The position numbers and the translations under genes were made by a program. The notes under the pieces are model-generated. The model was not told the origin of the DNA and made no database searches. It saw nothing but the letters and a program-made list of their open reading frames with translations. A DNA stretch of 64,000 nucleotides from UBA7702 sp040776805 (lineage in GTDB: Bacteria; Bacillota; Dehalobacteriia; UBA7702): NCBI GenBank assembly GCA_040776805.1, contig JAXGZS010000006.1, forward strand, positions 1 through 64,000, given 5' to 3'. Position 1 is the stretch's first letter, and each line of letters starts with the position of its first letter. Shown here piece by piece: positions 44,992 through 54,193 of this stretch.

Positions 44992-46785
44992 TTAATTTAC
45001 GGTGAAGTACACCTCATTGCAGATCAGATTATAGCCGTCGTTTTCTAAAAACAGCGCTTTATATGATCCCGCCGTACTCAAGCCGCTAAAGGTAACACTT
45101 CCGGTACCGATGCCGCTGGTTGCTGTTTGAGTGCCGTTAACAAACAGCCATTTGGTAGAAGTGACACTCCCCGGCGTATCCGTACTTTTGTAAATACCGA
45201 TCCAATCTTTGGCGTTTTCCGGTCCGTTGTTAAAGTTGACGGTGATCGACTCATTCTTCGCATAAGCCGTTTTATTCGTTGTCATAGAGGGCGCAAGCAC
45301 GGAATTGGGAAAGGTAAAAATATTTTGGGCTACCCATTCCTGGCGTGTGTAATCTCTGCCCTTGACAACAACTTTATCGGCATAGACATCAACATACAAA
45401 CCTTGACTGCCCGTTCCCGCCTGGGAATAAGTGGGTCCATACCAAAGATAAGCGGTGGACGCCGTATTTGCCATATAGCAATAACGCTGGCTGTAAAATT
45501 CATTTGGTGAGGTCGCGATATAGTGGGTGTGCCCGGAGAATACGACGGTTTGCGGATATTGGGACAGGATTACCTTTAATTGGTTGTCCTGCTTCACGTC
45601 TTTCATCGCGTCGGATCCCGCAACCGTATCACTGAGGGGCTGATGCATAAACAAAAAGATTGGCTTGTCCGGACTGCTATTTTCCGCAAGCTTGGTTTTA
45701 AGCCACTGTTGTTGTGTCGCGGAAATATCGATTTTATTAAGACTGAGACTGTCCGTTCCCAATACAATAAAATGATAACCGTTTATCCATGTATCATAAT
45801 AGACTCCTGGCATCCCGGTTTTGGTTAAAAAAGTGTCTTTCATGGATTGATAACTCAAATAACCAAAGGTATCATGGTTGCCTAAAGCAAAATAAGGCGT
45901 TGCGTGGGGAACAGAGTTTAGGATGGTGTTAAAGGCATCATATTGGGCGGCAGTTCCGGAGTTGGTGATGTCCCCAACCACCATCAAAGCGCTGCTGTTG
46001 GGGTCAATTTGGTTGATGTCCTGTAACGCGGTTTTTAGATGGCTGGTATAAATATCAGTGTCGGCTGAGGTTTTGATATGGGTGTCAGAAATCGCTTCAA
46101 AGCGAAAGAGTGGCCCGCTGCCTTCTAATACGGTGACGCTGGCCTTCGGCACCACGCCTGTTTGCGACACAAAGCCTTTTACGGTGAAACTCCCTGCCTG
46201 GGCATAAAGGGAGGGATCCACACTATTCCAGGTTACATTGACACTTCCTGATGTTTGATTACTATACTGCGCTGTTACCGTGGCTGGAAGCTGGGGGGCC
46301 ACTCCTTCACTGGTATTCAGAATTACGGGGCTAAATGACTGGATGGTAGGATTCTGGCTTGCCGTTGCGGCAAAGCTTACGCTGTCAATCACCGTATAGT
46401 TATTATTGTATGCAAGTATAAATTTGTAACTTTCACCGGCAACATACATACTTTGCTTATTCGACGCAATATCTGACGGGTTAAAGGTAAAGGATCCATT
46501 TCCATCGGTTACTCCCACGTCTAAAAGGTAACTCCACCAAATCAAGGTACTACTTTGAGGAACTGCGCTTTCTTTACAGAGCCCGATCCAATCTTTGGCA
46601 TTCGTTGGGCTTTGGGCGTTGGAAACGGTCACATCCACCGCACCGTTCACGGGTATGGATGTGTTTGAGAGGGTCAGCGTTGGACTGCCGCTGGCTAAAA
46701 CAACTGTTGCGAAGGGTGTAAAATGACTCAACGACAAGAAGCAGAGAAAAAGAAACAGTGAGCTCATACATAATTTTCTTAGCAT
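44992..46785 (-). CDS. Secreted calcineurin-like metallophosphoesterase with flanking Ig-like repeats
   Basis: The protein has 597 residues with a signal peptide (about 1-31). The catalytic domain (about residues 225-480) has the full metal-binding set: ISDTHIK, VVGDITNSG, LGNHDTFG, FMHQP and SGHTHYIA. A beta-sandwich module containing NAKDWIGLCK near the N-terminus recurs at the C-terminus as NAKDWIGIYK, so two copies bracket the enzyme. It sits between parA and recF and looks more A+T-rich than its neighbours, as expected of an acquired gene. The substrate is unknown. Confidence 0.88.
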   Translation of the reverse strand: MLRKLCMSSLFLFLCFLSLSHFTPFATVVLASGSPTLTLSNTSIPVNGAVDVTVSNAQSPTNAKDWIGLCKESAVPQSSTLIWWSYLLDVGVTDGNGSFTFNPSDIASNKQSMYVAGESYKFILAYNNNYTVIDSVSFAATASQNPTIQSFSPVILNTSEGVAPQLPATVTAQYSNQTSGSVNVTWNSVDPSLYAQAGSFTVKGFVSQTGVVPKASVTVLEGSGPLFRFEAISDTHIKTSADTDIYTSHLKTALQDINQIDPNSSALMVVGDITNSGTAAQYDAFNTILNSVPHATPYFALGNHDTFGYLSYQSMKDTFLTKTGMPGVYYDTWINGYHFIVLGTDSLSLNKIDISATQQQWLKTKLAENSSPDKPIFLFMHQPLSDTVAGSDAMKDVKQDNQLKVILSQYPQTVVFSGHTHYIATSPNEFYSQRYCYMANTASTAYLWYGPTYSQAGTGSQGLYVDVYADKVVVKGRDYTRQEWVAQNIFTFPNSVLAPSMTTNKTAYAKNESITVNFNNGPENAKDWIGIYKSTDTPGSVTSTKWLFVNGTQTATSGIGTGSVTFSGLSTAGSYKALFLENDGYNLICNEVYFTVN

Positions 46786-47066
46786 AGCTTTTCCCTCCTT
46801 ATCTTTTTACTATATTATATGCGCTTTTTACAACAATATACCAATGATTTATCATGATTATACTATTATTACAAAATTGATATCCCTTTTTTCTCACTAC
46901 TGCCGATCTTATAAGAAGCCCCGTTTTCTTTCCCTGGCCTATACCAGAAAATAAGCTTATTTCGTTATGACTGCTTTCTTCCTGCTATTGATATTGATTG
47001 ATATCCTTAAAAAGATGAATCAAAGTGCCGCGCTCTCTTTTATTATGGTATCTTATATAACAAATA

Positions 47067-48179
47067 CTAATTGATTACGGTGATCATCCCGTTTTCCACC
47101 CGATATTCACTGCAACGCGTAAATAACTGGCGGTTGCCAGTATCGGTTACAAAAGTCTGCACCTTACCGTTGATCACTTCGATCAGCGCCTCCCGTCGAT
47201 GCTCGTCAAGTTCCGATAAAACATCGTCTAAGAGCAGCACCGGGTATTCACCCCGCTGTCCTTTCATCAGTTCCAATTCGCCAATTTTCAGCGCCAGAGA
47301 CGCTGTGCGCTGCTGCCCCTGGGAACCGAAACGTCGGATATCATCCCCATTGAGAAAAAAGCGCAGATCATCCCGGTGAGGCCCAAAAGTGGTGCTGCCC
47401 CGGCGAATATCCTCGCTTCTCGTCTCTTTGAGCTTCTCTTCGTATGCGGCTTTCCATTGTTCCAAAGAGTGTTTTTTTTCCGAATAACCCTCTATACCGC
47501 CAATATAAGACAGCATGAGTTCTTCGCTGCCGCCGGTAATGCGGCGATGGGAGAGGCGCACCATAGGTTGAAGCCGTTCCAAAAGATCCTTCCTGCGCAG
47601 CAAAATCGAGGCGCCGTTTTCCGCCAGCTGCCGGTCGTAGGCGTTGAGAATATCAAAGAATTCCCGTCCTCCCCGCATCTCCTTCAAAAGGTTGTTTCGC
47701 TGTTTCAACGCTTTATTGTAACGGCTGAATACCATATGGCTTTCGGGAGCCGTTTGAATGATTTCCGCGTCAATAAAACGCCGTCGCTCTTCCGGCCTGC
47801 CTTTCATCAGCATCAGATCGTCGGGCGAAAAAATCACCGTATTCAAAGAACCGATCAACGGCGCAATCCTTTTTTTCGTATTGCCATCCAGTTTTACCAG
47901 GTATTTTTTATCCTCAGAATAAGCCACATTCATGATGTGTTCCGTCTGATTCCCCGTAAAACTGCTGCGAATCAGAAAAAAGTCGCGTCCTTTTTTAATC
48001 AGTTCCGCCGCCGGGCTTTTGCGAAAGGAGCTGAAGGTGCTTAAAAAAGCAATGGCCTCCAGGAGATTGGTCTTACCCTGAGCGTTATCACCGCGGATCA
48101 TATTGATGCCCGAATCCCAAACCATATCAAGGCTGCCGTAATTTCTGAAATTGGTGAGTTTCAGTGTTTTGAGGATCAT
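47067..48179 (-). CDS. recF: DNA replication and repair protein RecF
   Basis: The protein has 370 residues. The Walker A GDNAQGKTNLLEA, signature FGSQGQQRTASLALK and VLLLDDVLSELD define RecF, which loads RecA at gaps. It starts 1 nt after the dnaN stop; the S4-domain gene (yaaA) often found between them is absent. It ends in TAG, with a TAA eight codons further. Confidence 0.96.
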   Translation of the reverse strand: MILKTLKLTNFRNYGSLDMVWDSGINMIRGDNAQGKTNLLEAIAFLSTFSSFRKSPAAELIKKGRDFFLIRSSFTGNQTEHIMNVAYSEDKKYLVKLDGNTKKRIAPLIGSLNTVIFSPDDLMLMKGRPEERRRFIDAEIIQTAPESHMVFSRYNKALKQRNNLLKEMRGGREFFDILNAYDRQLAENGASILLRRKDLLERLQPMVRLSHRRITGGSEELMLSYIGGIEGYSEKKHSLEQWKAAYEEKLKETRSEDIRRGSTTFGPHRDDLRFFLNGDDIRRFGSQGQQRTASLALKIGELELMKGQRGEYPVLLLDDVLSELDEHRREALIEVINGKVQTFVTDTGNRQLFTRCSEYRVENGMITVIN

Positions 48180-48180
48180 C

Positions 48181-49302
48181 TTACGCTTTCAGCGGCAAGG
48201 CTAAATAAATATAGCTTTCGTCGTCTTTTCTGCCGATCACCAAAGGAGTATTGGCGCCGGTAAACCGCATAACAATGGTTTCGCTCTCAATGACCCGCAA
48301 AATATCCAGCAGGTAGCGGGCGTTGAAAATAAGGGAAATATCTTCCCCCTGTTGCAGCACAGGGATTTCTTCATGGATATGACCCATCTCCGGGCTTCTC
48401 GAATCAACGGTCAGCATATCGTTGGCAAGAGCGATGCTGACCCGGCCGACATGTTCTCTGACCAGCTCTTTCGATAAAATAAAGGCTCTTTCCAGGGTAG
48501 CGGAAAAATAGGAGGCGTCCACTTCCGCCACGGCTTTGATGCGTTCCGCTTCCGGAATAACCTGATGATAATTGGGGAATTTTCCCTCGATGAGCCTGGA
48601 AACGTAGAGGGTATTTTCATGACGGAAGCTGATCTGTTTCATCCCGATCACCACTTCCAATTTGCTGTCCTCTTCAAAATCATTGCGGATGATTTCCTGT
48701 AAAATCTTATTGGGCACCACCACAGAGACGCTGTTTTCCTTGCCTGTTAAAACCCAGGAGGATTTTTTCATAGCCAAACGATGGGTATCGGTGGCCACGA
48801 AATTAACGTTTTGCCCATCGATTTCAAAAAGCACGCCGGTGAAAAGGGGACGCGATTCGTCGGCGGAAGCGGCCACCGCCACTTCTTTGATATCTTTTTC
48901 AAAGCGATAAAGGGAAAAAACACCGGCGACATCACCTTCCACCACGGGAAAATCGGGAAATTCCTCCTTGTCCAAACCGTTAACGGTAATTTCAGAACTG
49001 CCGTAACGGATGTTGAAGGTATAACCTTCACTGAACAGCTCAATTTCTCCTTCCGGAAGTTTTTTGGCGATTTCCAAAATGTAACGTCCCGGTATGATCA
49101 AGCTGCCTTCCTCCATCACGGTGAGATCGCTGTCTCTGTATTCAATGGCAATTTCGATATCGGTGGCGCGGAAAATCATTTCCTGATCTTTGACGGTCAT
49201 CAAGATACCGCTCAAAGCGTAAATCGTATTTTTTGCGGAAACGGCTTTGGCAACGGTTTGCAGACCTTTCAAAAAATTGCTCTTTTCACATTTGATTTTC
49301 AT
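48181..49302 (-). CDS. dnaN: DNA polymerase III beta sliding clamp
   Basis: The protein has 373 residues with three clamp domains. It begins MKIKCEKSNFLKGLQTVAKAVSAKNTI and ends with the MPL-like YIYLALPLKA. It tethers polymerase III to DNA. Its position between dnaA and recF is canonical. A 300-bp spacer separates it from dnaA. Confidence 0.97.
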   Translation of the reverse strand: MKIKCEKSNFLKGLQTVAKAVSAKNTIYALSGILMTVKDQEMIFRATDIEIAIEYRDSDLTVMEEGSLIIPGRYILEIAKKLPEGEIELFSEGYTFNIRYGSSEITVNGLDKEEFPDFPVVEGDVAGVFSLYRFEKDIKEVAVAASADESRPLFTGVLFEIDGQNVNFVATDTHRLAMKKSSWVLTGKENSVSVVVPNKILQEIIRNDFEEDSKLEVVIGMKQISFRHENTLYVSRLIEGKFPNYHQVIPEAERIKAVAEVDASYFSATLERAFILSKELVREHVGRVSIALANDMLTVDSRSPEMGHIHEEIPVLQQGEDISLIFNARYLLDILRVIESETIVMRFTGANTPLVIGRKDDESYIYLALPLKA

Positions 49303-49603
49303 GGCTTGCTCCTGTCTTTATATTATTCTTTCTTTTCTTTCATCATCATAATAAGCTCTGTGAATTTAAGGATAACCCTGTTTTTCCCCTGTATGACACG
49401 GTTTTTATCTTTGTGCCTCGGTTATCTTTTTGACGGTGGAAAGTTTAAGGATCGATTTTTTAGGATCATTCCTTTGCACATCGGTCACAAGGAAGGTTTA
49501 TGGAATCCGTTATCGTCTTATCAACAATGTGACTGAAAATGTTGATACATTTCTGAACTGGGAATAAGATAGAAAAAAGTTATTTTTATGTGATAAAACC
49601 GGT
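49303..49603. other. dnaA-dnaN spacer with DnaA-box-like sites
   Basis: No gene is present. TTATCAACA (49518-49526) is one mismatch from the DnaA box, and TGTTGATAC (about 49550) is an inverted weaker match. The segment is A+T-rich and may hold the dnaN promoter and a secondary origin element. Confidence 0.5.
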
Positions 49604-51031
49604 TTACATTTTTTTGATGGATGCAGAGAGATCTTTGACATACTTCACCGTGTTTTTGTCGATCGTCAGTTTTCTGGCGATTTCATCGTGGGCGTGCATC
49701 ACGGTGGTATAGTGACGTTTGCCGAAAGATTCGCCGATTTTTTCGAAGGTAACGTCGGTGAGTTCCCGGCAGAGGTACATAGCGACCTGCCGGGGGAAGG
49801 TGATATGGGCCGTTCGTTTCGAACTTTTCATATCTTCTGTTTTTATATTGAAGTATTGGGCGGTGGCCTGTTGGATCAGCTCCACGGTGATGACTTTGAT
49901 ATGGTTTTCCGAAACGAAATTTTCCAAAGCCTTCATGGTCAAAGAGAGGGTGATGGGTTCACCCTTCATTTTTGAAAAAGCCACAACGCGGTTGAGAGCG
50001 CCCTCTAATATACGGATATTGGAATCGTATTGATTGGCGATGTAAAAGAAAACGTCTTTCGATTGAATCACAATATTGTTCATCGCCGCTTTTTTTTGAA
50101 GAATGGCGATTCTTGTCTCCAAATCAGGAGACATAATTTCTGTACTTAAGCCCCATAAAAAGCGGGTTACGAGACGTTCTTCTAATTTGGGTATTTCAAA
50201 AGGCGGCCGGTCAGAGCTTAAGATGATCTGGGCGCCGCTTTCGTAAAGGGAATTATACGTATGAAAAAACTCCTCCTGGGAACTGTCTTTGTTGGATAAA
50301 AACTGAATGTCGTCCATTAAAATCACGTCGACTTTACGGTATTTGTTGCGAAACTGTTCCGGCGTGTTGTCTTTGATGGCGTTGATCCATTCGTTGACGA
50401 ACTGTTCGGTGGTAAAATAAGCGACTTTGGCGTCGCGGTTATTCTCTTTAATAAAATGACCGATGGCCTGCATCAGATGGGTTTTTCCCAAACCGACGCC
50501 CCCTTGAATAAAGAGAGGATTGTAAACTTTTCCCGGCAGTTCCGCCACGGCCAGGGAAGCGGCGTGGGCAAAACGGTTGTTGTCGCCGACCACGAAGGTA
50601 TCAAAGGTATAGCGGGGATTCAACGAGGCCGTATAAATATCGTCGATATCATTCATATCTTGAAAGATTTTATTTGCCGTCACGGAAGAAGGTTTCCTCG
50701 AGGAAACCTTTTCTTTTTTTTCTTCCTCTTCTTTTCTGTCGTGATCTGGGATATACGTTCCGTCGGGATTCAGCAAAACCAGCTCAAAATCAACGACTTT
50801 GCTTTCGGAAACAATTTCCAAATTCCGCCGTAACATGGCTCTGTAATGGTCGTTGATCCATTCGATGATAAAATCGGTGGCGGTGGCTAAGTAAATTTTG
50901 TTATGATAAAAATCCACAACTTGCAGCGGCTCAAACCATGATTGATAACTGGTGGAGGCGATATTCTCATGTTCTTTGATGTGCAGTAAGGTACTGTTCC
51001 ACAATTGGATATAGGGATCTAAATTAAGCAA
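49604..51031 (-). CDS. dnaA: Chromosomal replication initiator DnaA
   Basis: The protein has 475 residues from TTG 51031, 9-10 nt after GGAGG; the ATG at 51073 has no ribosome binding site and adds an atypical extension. Domain I starts at IQLWNSTLLHI. The AAA+ domain has GGVGLGKTHLMQAIG and ILMDDIQFLSNK, and domain IV ends with the DNA-binding HYTTVMHAHDEI. It initiates replication at the adjacent oriC. Confidence 0.96.
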   Translation of the reverse strand: MLNLDPYIQLWNSTLLHIKEHENIASTSYQSWFEPLQVVDFYHNKIYLATATDFIIEWINDHYRAMLRRNLEIVSESKVVDFELVLLNPDGTYIPDHDRKEEEEKKEKVSSRKPSSVTANKIFQDMNDIDDIYTASLNPRYTFDTFVVGDNNRFAHAASLAVAELPGKVYNPLFIQGGVGLGKTHLMQAIGHFIKENNRDAKVAYFTTEQFVNEWINAIKDNTPEQFRNKYRKVDVILMDDIQFLSNKDSSQEEFFHTYNSLYESGAQIILSSDRPPFEIPKLEERLVTRFLWGLSTEIMSPDLETRIAILQKKAAMNNIVIQSKDVFFYIANQYDSNIRILEGALNRVVAFSKMKGEPITLSLTMKALENFVSENHIKVITVELIQQATAQYFNIKTEDMKSSKRTAHITFPRQVAMYLCRELTDVTFEKIGESFGKRHYTTVMHAHDEIARKLTIDKNTVKYVKDLSASIKKM

Positions 51032-51269
51032 AATATGAATTCCTCCGGCTTTTCTTGGTGTCAGTTTTTTCATTGGCGGTGAAAAAAATCGGGTCCGTTC
51101 TGTTTTTCCCCTTGTTTTTTTTATTCTCTTTTGATATCAATGGATCGCAATGTTAGGGATCAAAGGATATCACTTCTTTTCACCGCAGTAATAATCCTCC
51201 CTTCAAAGGAGCGTATCCTTGGGGGAGAAAGCGCGAAAAAAAAAACGTTGTTTTTCCTTCGCGATTACC

Positions 51270-51299
51270 ATTCTAACATAAAAAAAGGCCATAGTTCAA
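51270..51299 (-). promoter_or_regulatory. Candidate dnaA promoter
   Basis: On the minus strand TTGAAC and TAGAAT are separated by 18 bp, about 240 bp before the dnaA start. Confidence 0.5.
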
Positions 51300-51315
51300 G
51301 GGTACGCTCCTTCAA

Positions 51316-51324
51316 TTATACACA
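51316..51324 (+). promoter_or_regulatory. DnaA box TTATACACA
   Basis: It matches TTATNCACA and lies within the putative oriC. Confidence 0.65.
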
Positions 51325-51441
51325 TGCCATTGTGGGACTTCTTTTTCTTCTGCAGATTTCCAATGTGAATAGTGAGAATAACTTTTTTTTAAGGCACGCT
51401 ATATATAATGAAGGGAAAAATAATCGCCAATGTTAAAACAT

Positions 51442-51450
51442 TGTGGATAA
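51442..51450 (-). promoter_or_regulatory. DnaA box (perfect consensus)
   Basis: TGTGGATAA on the plus strand is the exact complement of TTATCCACA. It adjoins the A+T-rich tract. Confidence 0.8.
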
Positions 51451-51480
51451 CTTTTTTAAAATACAAGGCGGGATTGTTTG

Positions 51481-51509
51481 TTGACAGTGCCAAATGGATG
51501 CGCTATAAT
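51481..51509 (+). promoter_or_regulatory. Promoter of the rpmH operon
   Basis: TTGACA and TATAAT are separated by exactly 17 bp. Confidence 0.9.
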
Positions 51510-51609
51510 AGGTGTACTGTCCAATAGGATAAACTGCCGTAGTTATCTGAAAATTTAGCCGCGGCGTAAAAATATTTTTGCTTTAATAATAAGAATAGGA
51601 GGAAACACC

Positions 51610-51744
51610 GTGAAAAGAACATACCAGCCTAAAAATCGCCAGTACAAAAAAGTTCATGGCTTCCGCGCCAGAATGTCGGACGCCAATGGCAGAAAAGTTT
51701 TAAAAAGAAGAAGAGCCAAAGGAAGAAAACAACTAAGTGTCTGA
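51610..51744 (+). CDS. rpmH: Ribosomal protein L34
   Basis: The protein has 44 residues from GTG 51610, 7 nt after AGGAGG. KRTYQPKNRQ, KKVHGFRARM, NGRKVLKRRRAKGRK is near-universal L34 sequence. It is the first gene of the rpmH-rnpA-yidD-yidC-jag cluster. Confidence 0.97.
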   Translation: MKRTYQPKNRQYKKVHGFRARMSDANGRKVLKRRRAKGRKQLSV

Positions 51745-51762
51745 TCGGCGGAATTTATAAAA

Positions 51763-52092
51763 TTGGATGATCAAAACAGAGTAAAAAAGAGAAGAGATTT
51801 TACCAGGGCTTATCAAAAGGGAAAATCCCTCAATGCGAAAGATATGATTCTCTGTTACCGAAAAAATAGGCTTTCCGTTTTTCGGGTGGGGTTTACCGTA
51901 TCGAAAAAAGTGGGCAACGCTGTGAACAGAAATCATGTACGCAGACGCTTGAAGGAAATTGCCCGGCTTCACCCGGAATTCTTTATGGCGGGTTATGATT
52001 ATATCATCATTGCCAAACGTACCATCAACCAGATATCTTATCGCGAAATGGAAAAGGAATTGGAAAACCTTTCAAGAAAGATAAAAGCATGA
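51763..52092 (+). CDS. rnpA: Ribonuclease P protein component
   Basis: The protein has 109 residues from TTG 51763; the ribosome binding site is weak, as is common here. RVGFTVSKKVGNAVNRNHVRRRLKEIAR is the RNA-binding RNR motif. It assists the RNase P RNA in tRNA 5' maturation. Its stop overlaps yidD. Confidence 0.95.
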   Translation: MDDQNRVKKRRDFTRAYQKGKSLNAKDMILCYRKNRLSVFRVGFTVSKKVGNAVNRNHVRRRLKEIARLHPEFFMAGYDYIIIAKRTINQISYREMEKELENLSRKIKA

Positions 52093-52298
52093 AAAAAGTC
52101 ATGATCCTGCTCATCCGATTTTACCAAAAAGCGATCTCGCCGCTGTTTCCGCCCTGTTGCAGATTCCAGCCGACCTGTTCCCAATACGCCATTGAAGCAG
52201 TGGGAAAATACGGTGTATGGAAAGGCGGCCGGAAAGCGATTTGGCGCGTTTTGCGCTGCAATCCTTTCTGTAAAGGTGGTTACGATCCGGTAGACTGA
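52089..52298 (+). CDS. yidD: Membrane protein insertion efficiency factor YidD
   Basis: The protein has 69 residues. LIRFYQKAISPLFPPCCRFQPTCSQYA, then CNPFCKGGYDPV, is the whole conserved YidD sequence with its cysteines. It overlaps rnpA and precedes yidC, the standard order. Confidence 0.96.
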   Translation: MKKVMILLIRFYQKAISPLFPPCCRFQPTCSQYAIEAVGKYGVWKGGRKAIWRVLRCNPFCKGGYDPVD

Positions 52299-52337
52299 CC
52301 GTTGTGTTCTCTAAAAAGGGAACAAGAGGAATTATTT

Positions 52338-53345
52338 ATGACAAAGCTTAATAAATCTAAGAAGATCATTCTCGTTCTTCTCCTGATTTGTCTCGTCTTT
52401 ATGATGACCGGTTGTGCCGGCGCCCATCTTGACGCAGACGGTAATTATATCGTAAACCAAGATGCCACCTCGGCAAAAATCGTAGGTACCATTTTGGAAG
52501 GGATTCACGTTGCCCTTACCTATGTTCAGGTCGATAACTATGTCTACGCGATCATCCTGTTGACGCTCCTGGTTAAAGTGGCGACCACGCCCCTTAACAT
52601 CAAACAACAAAAGAGCATGAAGGCAATGCAGGCAATGCAGCCGAAAATGCAGGAGATCAGTAAAAAATACGAAAACAACCCCCAGAAAAAACAGGAAGAA
52701 GTGGCGAAACTATACAGCGACGCGAAAATCAACCCGCTCTCCGGTTGTTTGCCCCTGCTGATTCAAATGCCCATCCTCTTTGTTTTGTTTTATGGGCTGC
52801 GTAATTGGCTTCCGGCGGAAAGCGCCATTGCCGCCGGCCACTACAGCTTTTTCTGGATCCAGGATTTATCCATAACGGTTAAAAACACTACCTGGCCCTG
52901 GATACTGCCGATCGGCTGCGCTTTGGTAACCATGGTACAGCAGTATATGAGCACCACCAACCGTCAGGATATGACGCAGAAAATGATGCTGATCCTGATG
53001 CCGGCGATGTTCCTTTTCATGACCCAACAGTTCCCTGCGGCCTTGGCCATCTATTGGCTGTTTTACGGCCTCTTTACCATGCTGCAAACTTCTTTCCTGA
53101 ACTATCGCTACAAAGCCGGGATCTTTGCTCCCAAAGAAGAAAAACAGAAGAGCAAAATTACCATGGCCGCGGAAATGTACGACAAAGAACAGGAAAAGAA
53201 GAATAAAACCCAACAAAAACATGATGAGAAACATTCCCTTGGCAAACATGAAGCAACCCATAATATGTCTCAGAAAAATACGGAAGTCATGGGGGGGAAC
53301 GAAAGCAGCAGTGACCGAAATCGGAAGGATAAACCCTGGCAATAA
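52338..53345 (+). CDS. yidC: Membrane protein insertase YidC/Oxa1
   Basis: The protein has 335 residues from ATG 52338, 7 nt after AGAGGA. A lipoprotein signal peptide ends in the lipobox MTGC. Five membrane segments follow, with the conserved NPLSGCLPLLIQMPILFVLFY and a positively charged, His/Lys-rich tail for ribosome contact. It inserts proteins into the membrane with or without SecYEG. Confidence 0.95.
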   Translation: MTKLNKSKKIILVLLLICLVFMMTGCAGAHLDADGNYIVNQDATSAKIVGTILEGIHVALTYVQVDNYVYAIILLTLLVKVATTPLNIKQQKSMKAMQAMQPKMQEISKKYENNPQKKQEEVAKLYSDAKINPLSGCLPLLIQMPILFVLFYGLRNWLPAESAIAAGHYSFFWIQDLSITVKNTTWPWILPIGCALVTMVQQYMSTTNRQDMTQKMMLILMPAMFLFMTQQFPAALAIYWLFYGLFTMLQTSFLNYRYKAGIFAPKEEKQKSKITMAAEMYDKEQEKKNKTQQKHDEKHSLGKHEATHNMSQKNTEVMGGNESSSDRNRKDKPWQ

Positions 53346-53362
53346 AGAATAAAGGAGTTATC

Positions 53363-53980
53363 ATGAAAACTTTGGAAAAATCCGGGAAAACCGTGGACGA
53401 AGCCATTGAATTGGCCTTGGCGGAAATGGGAAAATCCCGGGAAGAAGTCAATATTGAGATCGTTACCATGCCTTCCAAAGGGATCTTTGGTATCGGTTCC
53501 AAAAGCGCGGTGGTGAAGGTTTCCGCGGAAGACGGGCCGACTTCTTATGCCATCGCCTTTTTAACGACTATTTTTAAAAAGTTTGAGCTCGATGTTACCA
53601 TCGAATCCATAGAAAGCGAAGATTTCGTCACCCTTGATCTGGTCGGCAAGGATCTCGGTATCCTCATCGGCCGCCGCGGTGAAACCTTAGACGCCCTCCA
53701 GTACTTGACCAATTTAACGGTGGCCCGTCATTTTGACGAACGCAATAAATACATCCTTGATGTGGAAGGCTATCGCAAAAAACGGGAAGAAACCTTGGCG
53801 CACCTGGCCAAAAAACTTGCGGAACGGGTGAAGGAATCCGGGAAGAACCTTTCTTTGGAGCCGATGAGCCCTTATGAAAGAAGAATCATCCACACGGTCT
53901 TACAAAGCGACGATCAAGTTCGGACCTTCAGCGAAGGGGAGGAACCCTTCCGTAAGGTCGTCATCGCCAAAAAGAAATAA
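53363..53980 (+). CDS. jag: RNA-binding protein Jag/KhpB (SpoIIIJ-associated)
   Basis: The protein has 205 residues. An N-terminal Jag_N domain (KSGKTVDEAIELALAEMGKSREEVNIEIV), a KH domain (DLGILIGRRGETLDALQYLTNL) and a C-terminal R3H domain (LEPMSPYERRIIHTVLQ) are in the usual order. The linker is short. KhpB partners KhpA in RNA binding and cell-wall control. Confidence 0.95.
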   Translation: MKTLEKSGKTVDEAIELALAEMGKSREEVNIEIVTMPSKGIFGIGSKSAVVKVSAEDGPTSYAIAFLTTIFKKFELDVTIESIESEDFVTLDLVGKDLGILIGRRGETLDALQYLTNLTVARHFDERNKYILDVEGYRKKREETLAHLAKKLAERVKESGKNLSLEPMSPYERRIIHTVLQSDDQVRTFSEGEEPFRKVVIAKKK

Positions 53981-53986
53981 TTGCTG

Positions 53987-54026
53987 CGAAAGCCCGGCGG
54001 TCGTCGGGCTTTCTTTGCTTTTTAAG
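53987..54026 (+). terminator. Terminator after jag
   Basis: GAAAGCCCG and CGGGCTTTC arms are followed by TTTGCTTTTT. Confidence 0.8.
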
Positions 54027-54193
54027 GTCCTCTGAGGCGCTTCGCCCTTTCGAGCTAAGGCCGTTTGTCTTTGGGATGAGAGGTCGCCGGGGAGTCTTAA
54101 AAAGACCCGCGGCCCAAGGGATGGATTTTGCCGCTGTGTCACGATGTTTGTAGACCCCATAAAAGAAAGGAAGAAGGGGAGAAAGGAATCGTT

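Larger units (their letters stand above)
51032..51609. other. Putative oriC between dnaA and rpmH
   Basis: This A+T-rich stretch lies between divergent dnaA and rpmH, the usual origin position in Firmicutes. It contains a perfect DnaA box (TGTGGATAA, 51442-51450), TTATACACA (51316-51324), a very A+T-rich tract (51380-51440), the dnaA promoter and the rpmH promoter. Inverted repeats AAGGAGCGTA... (51206-51220 / 51297-51312) and GCGGTGAAAA / TTTTCACCGC (51076-51186) flank the dnaA promoter. Confidence 0.75.
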
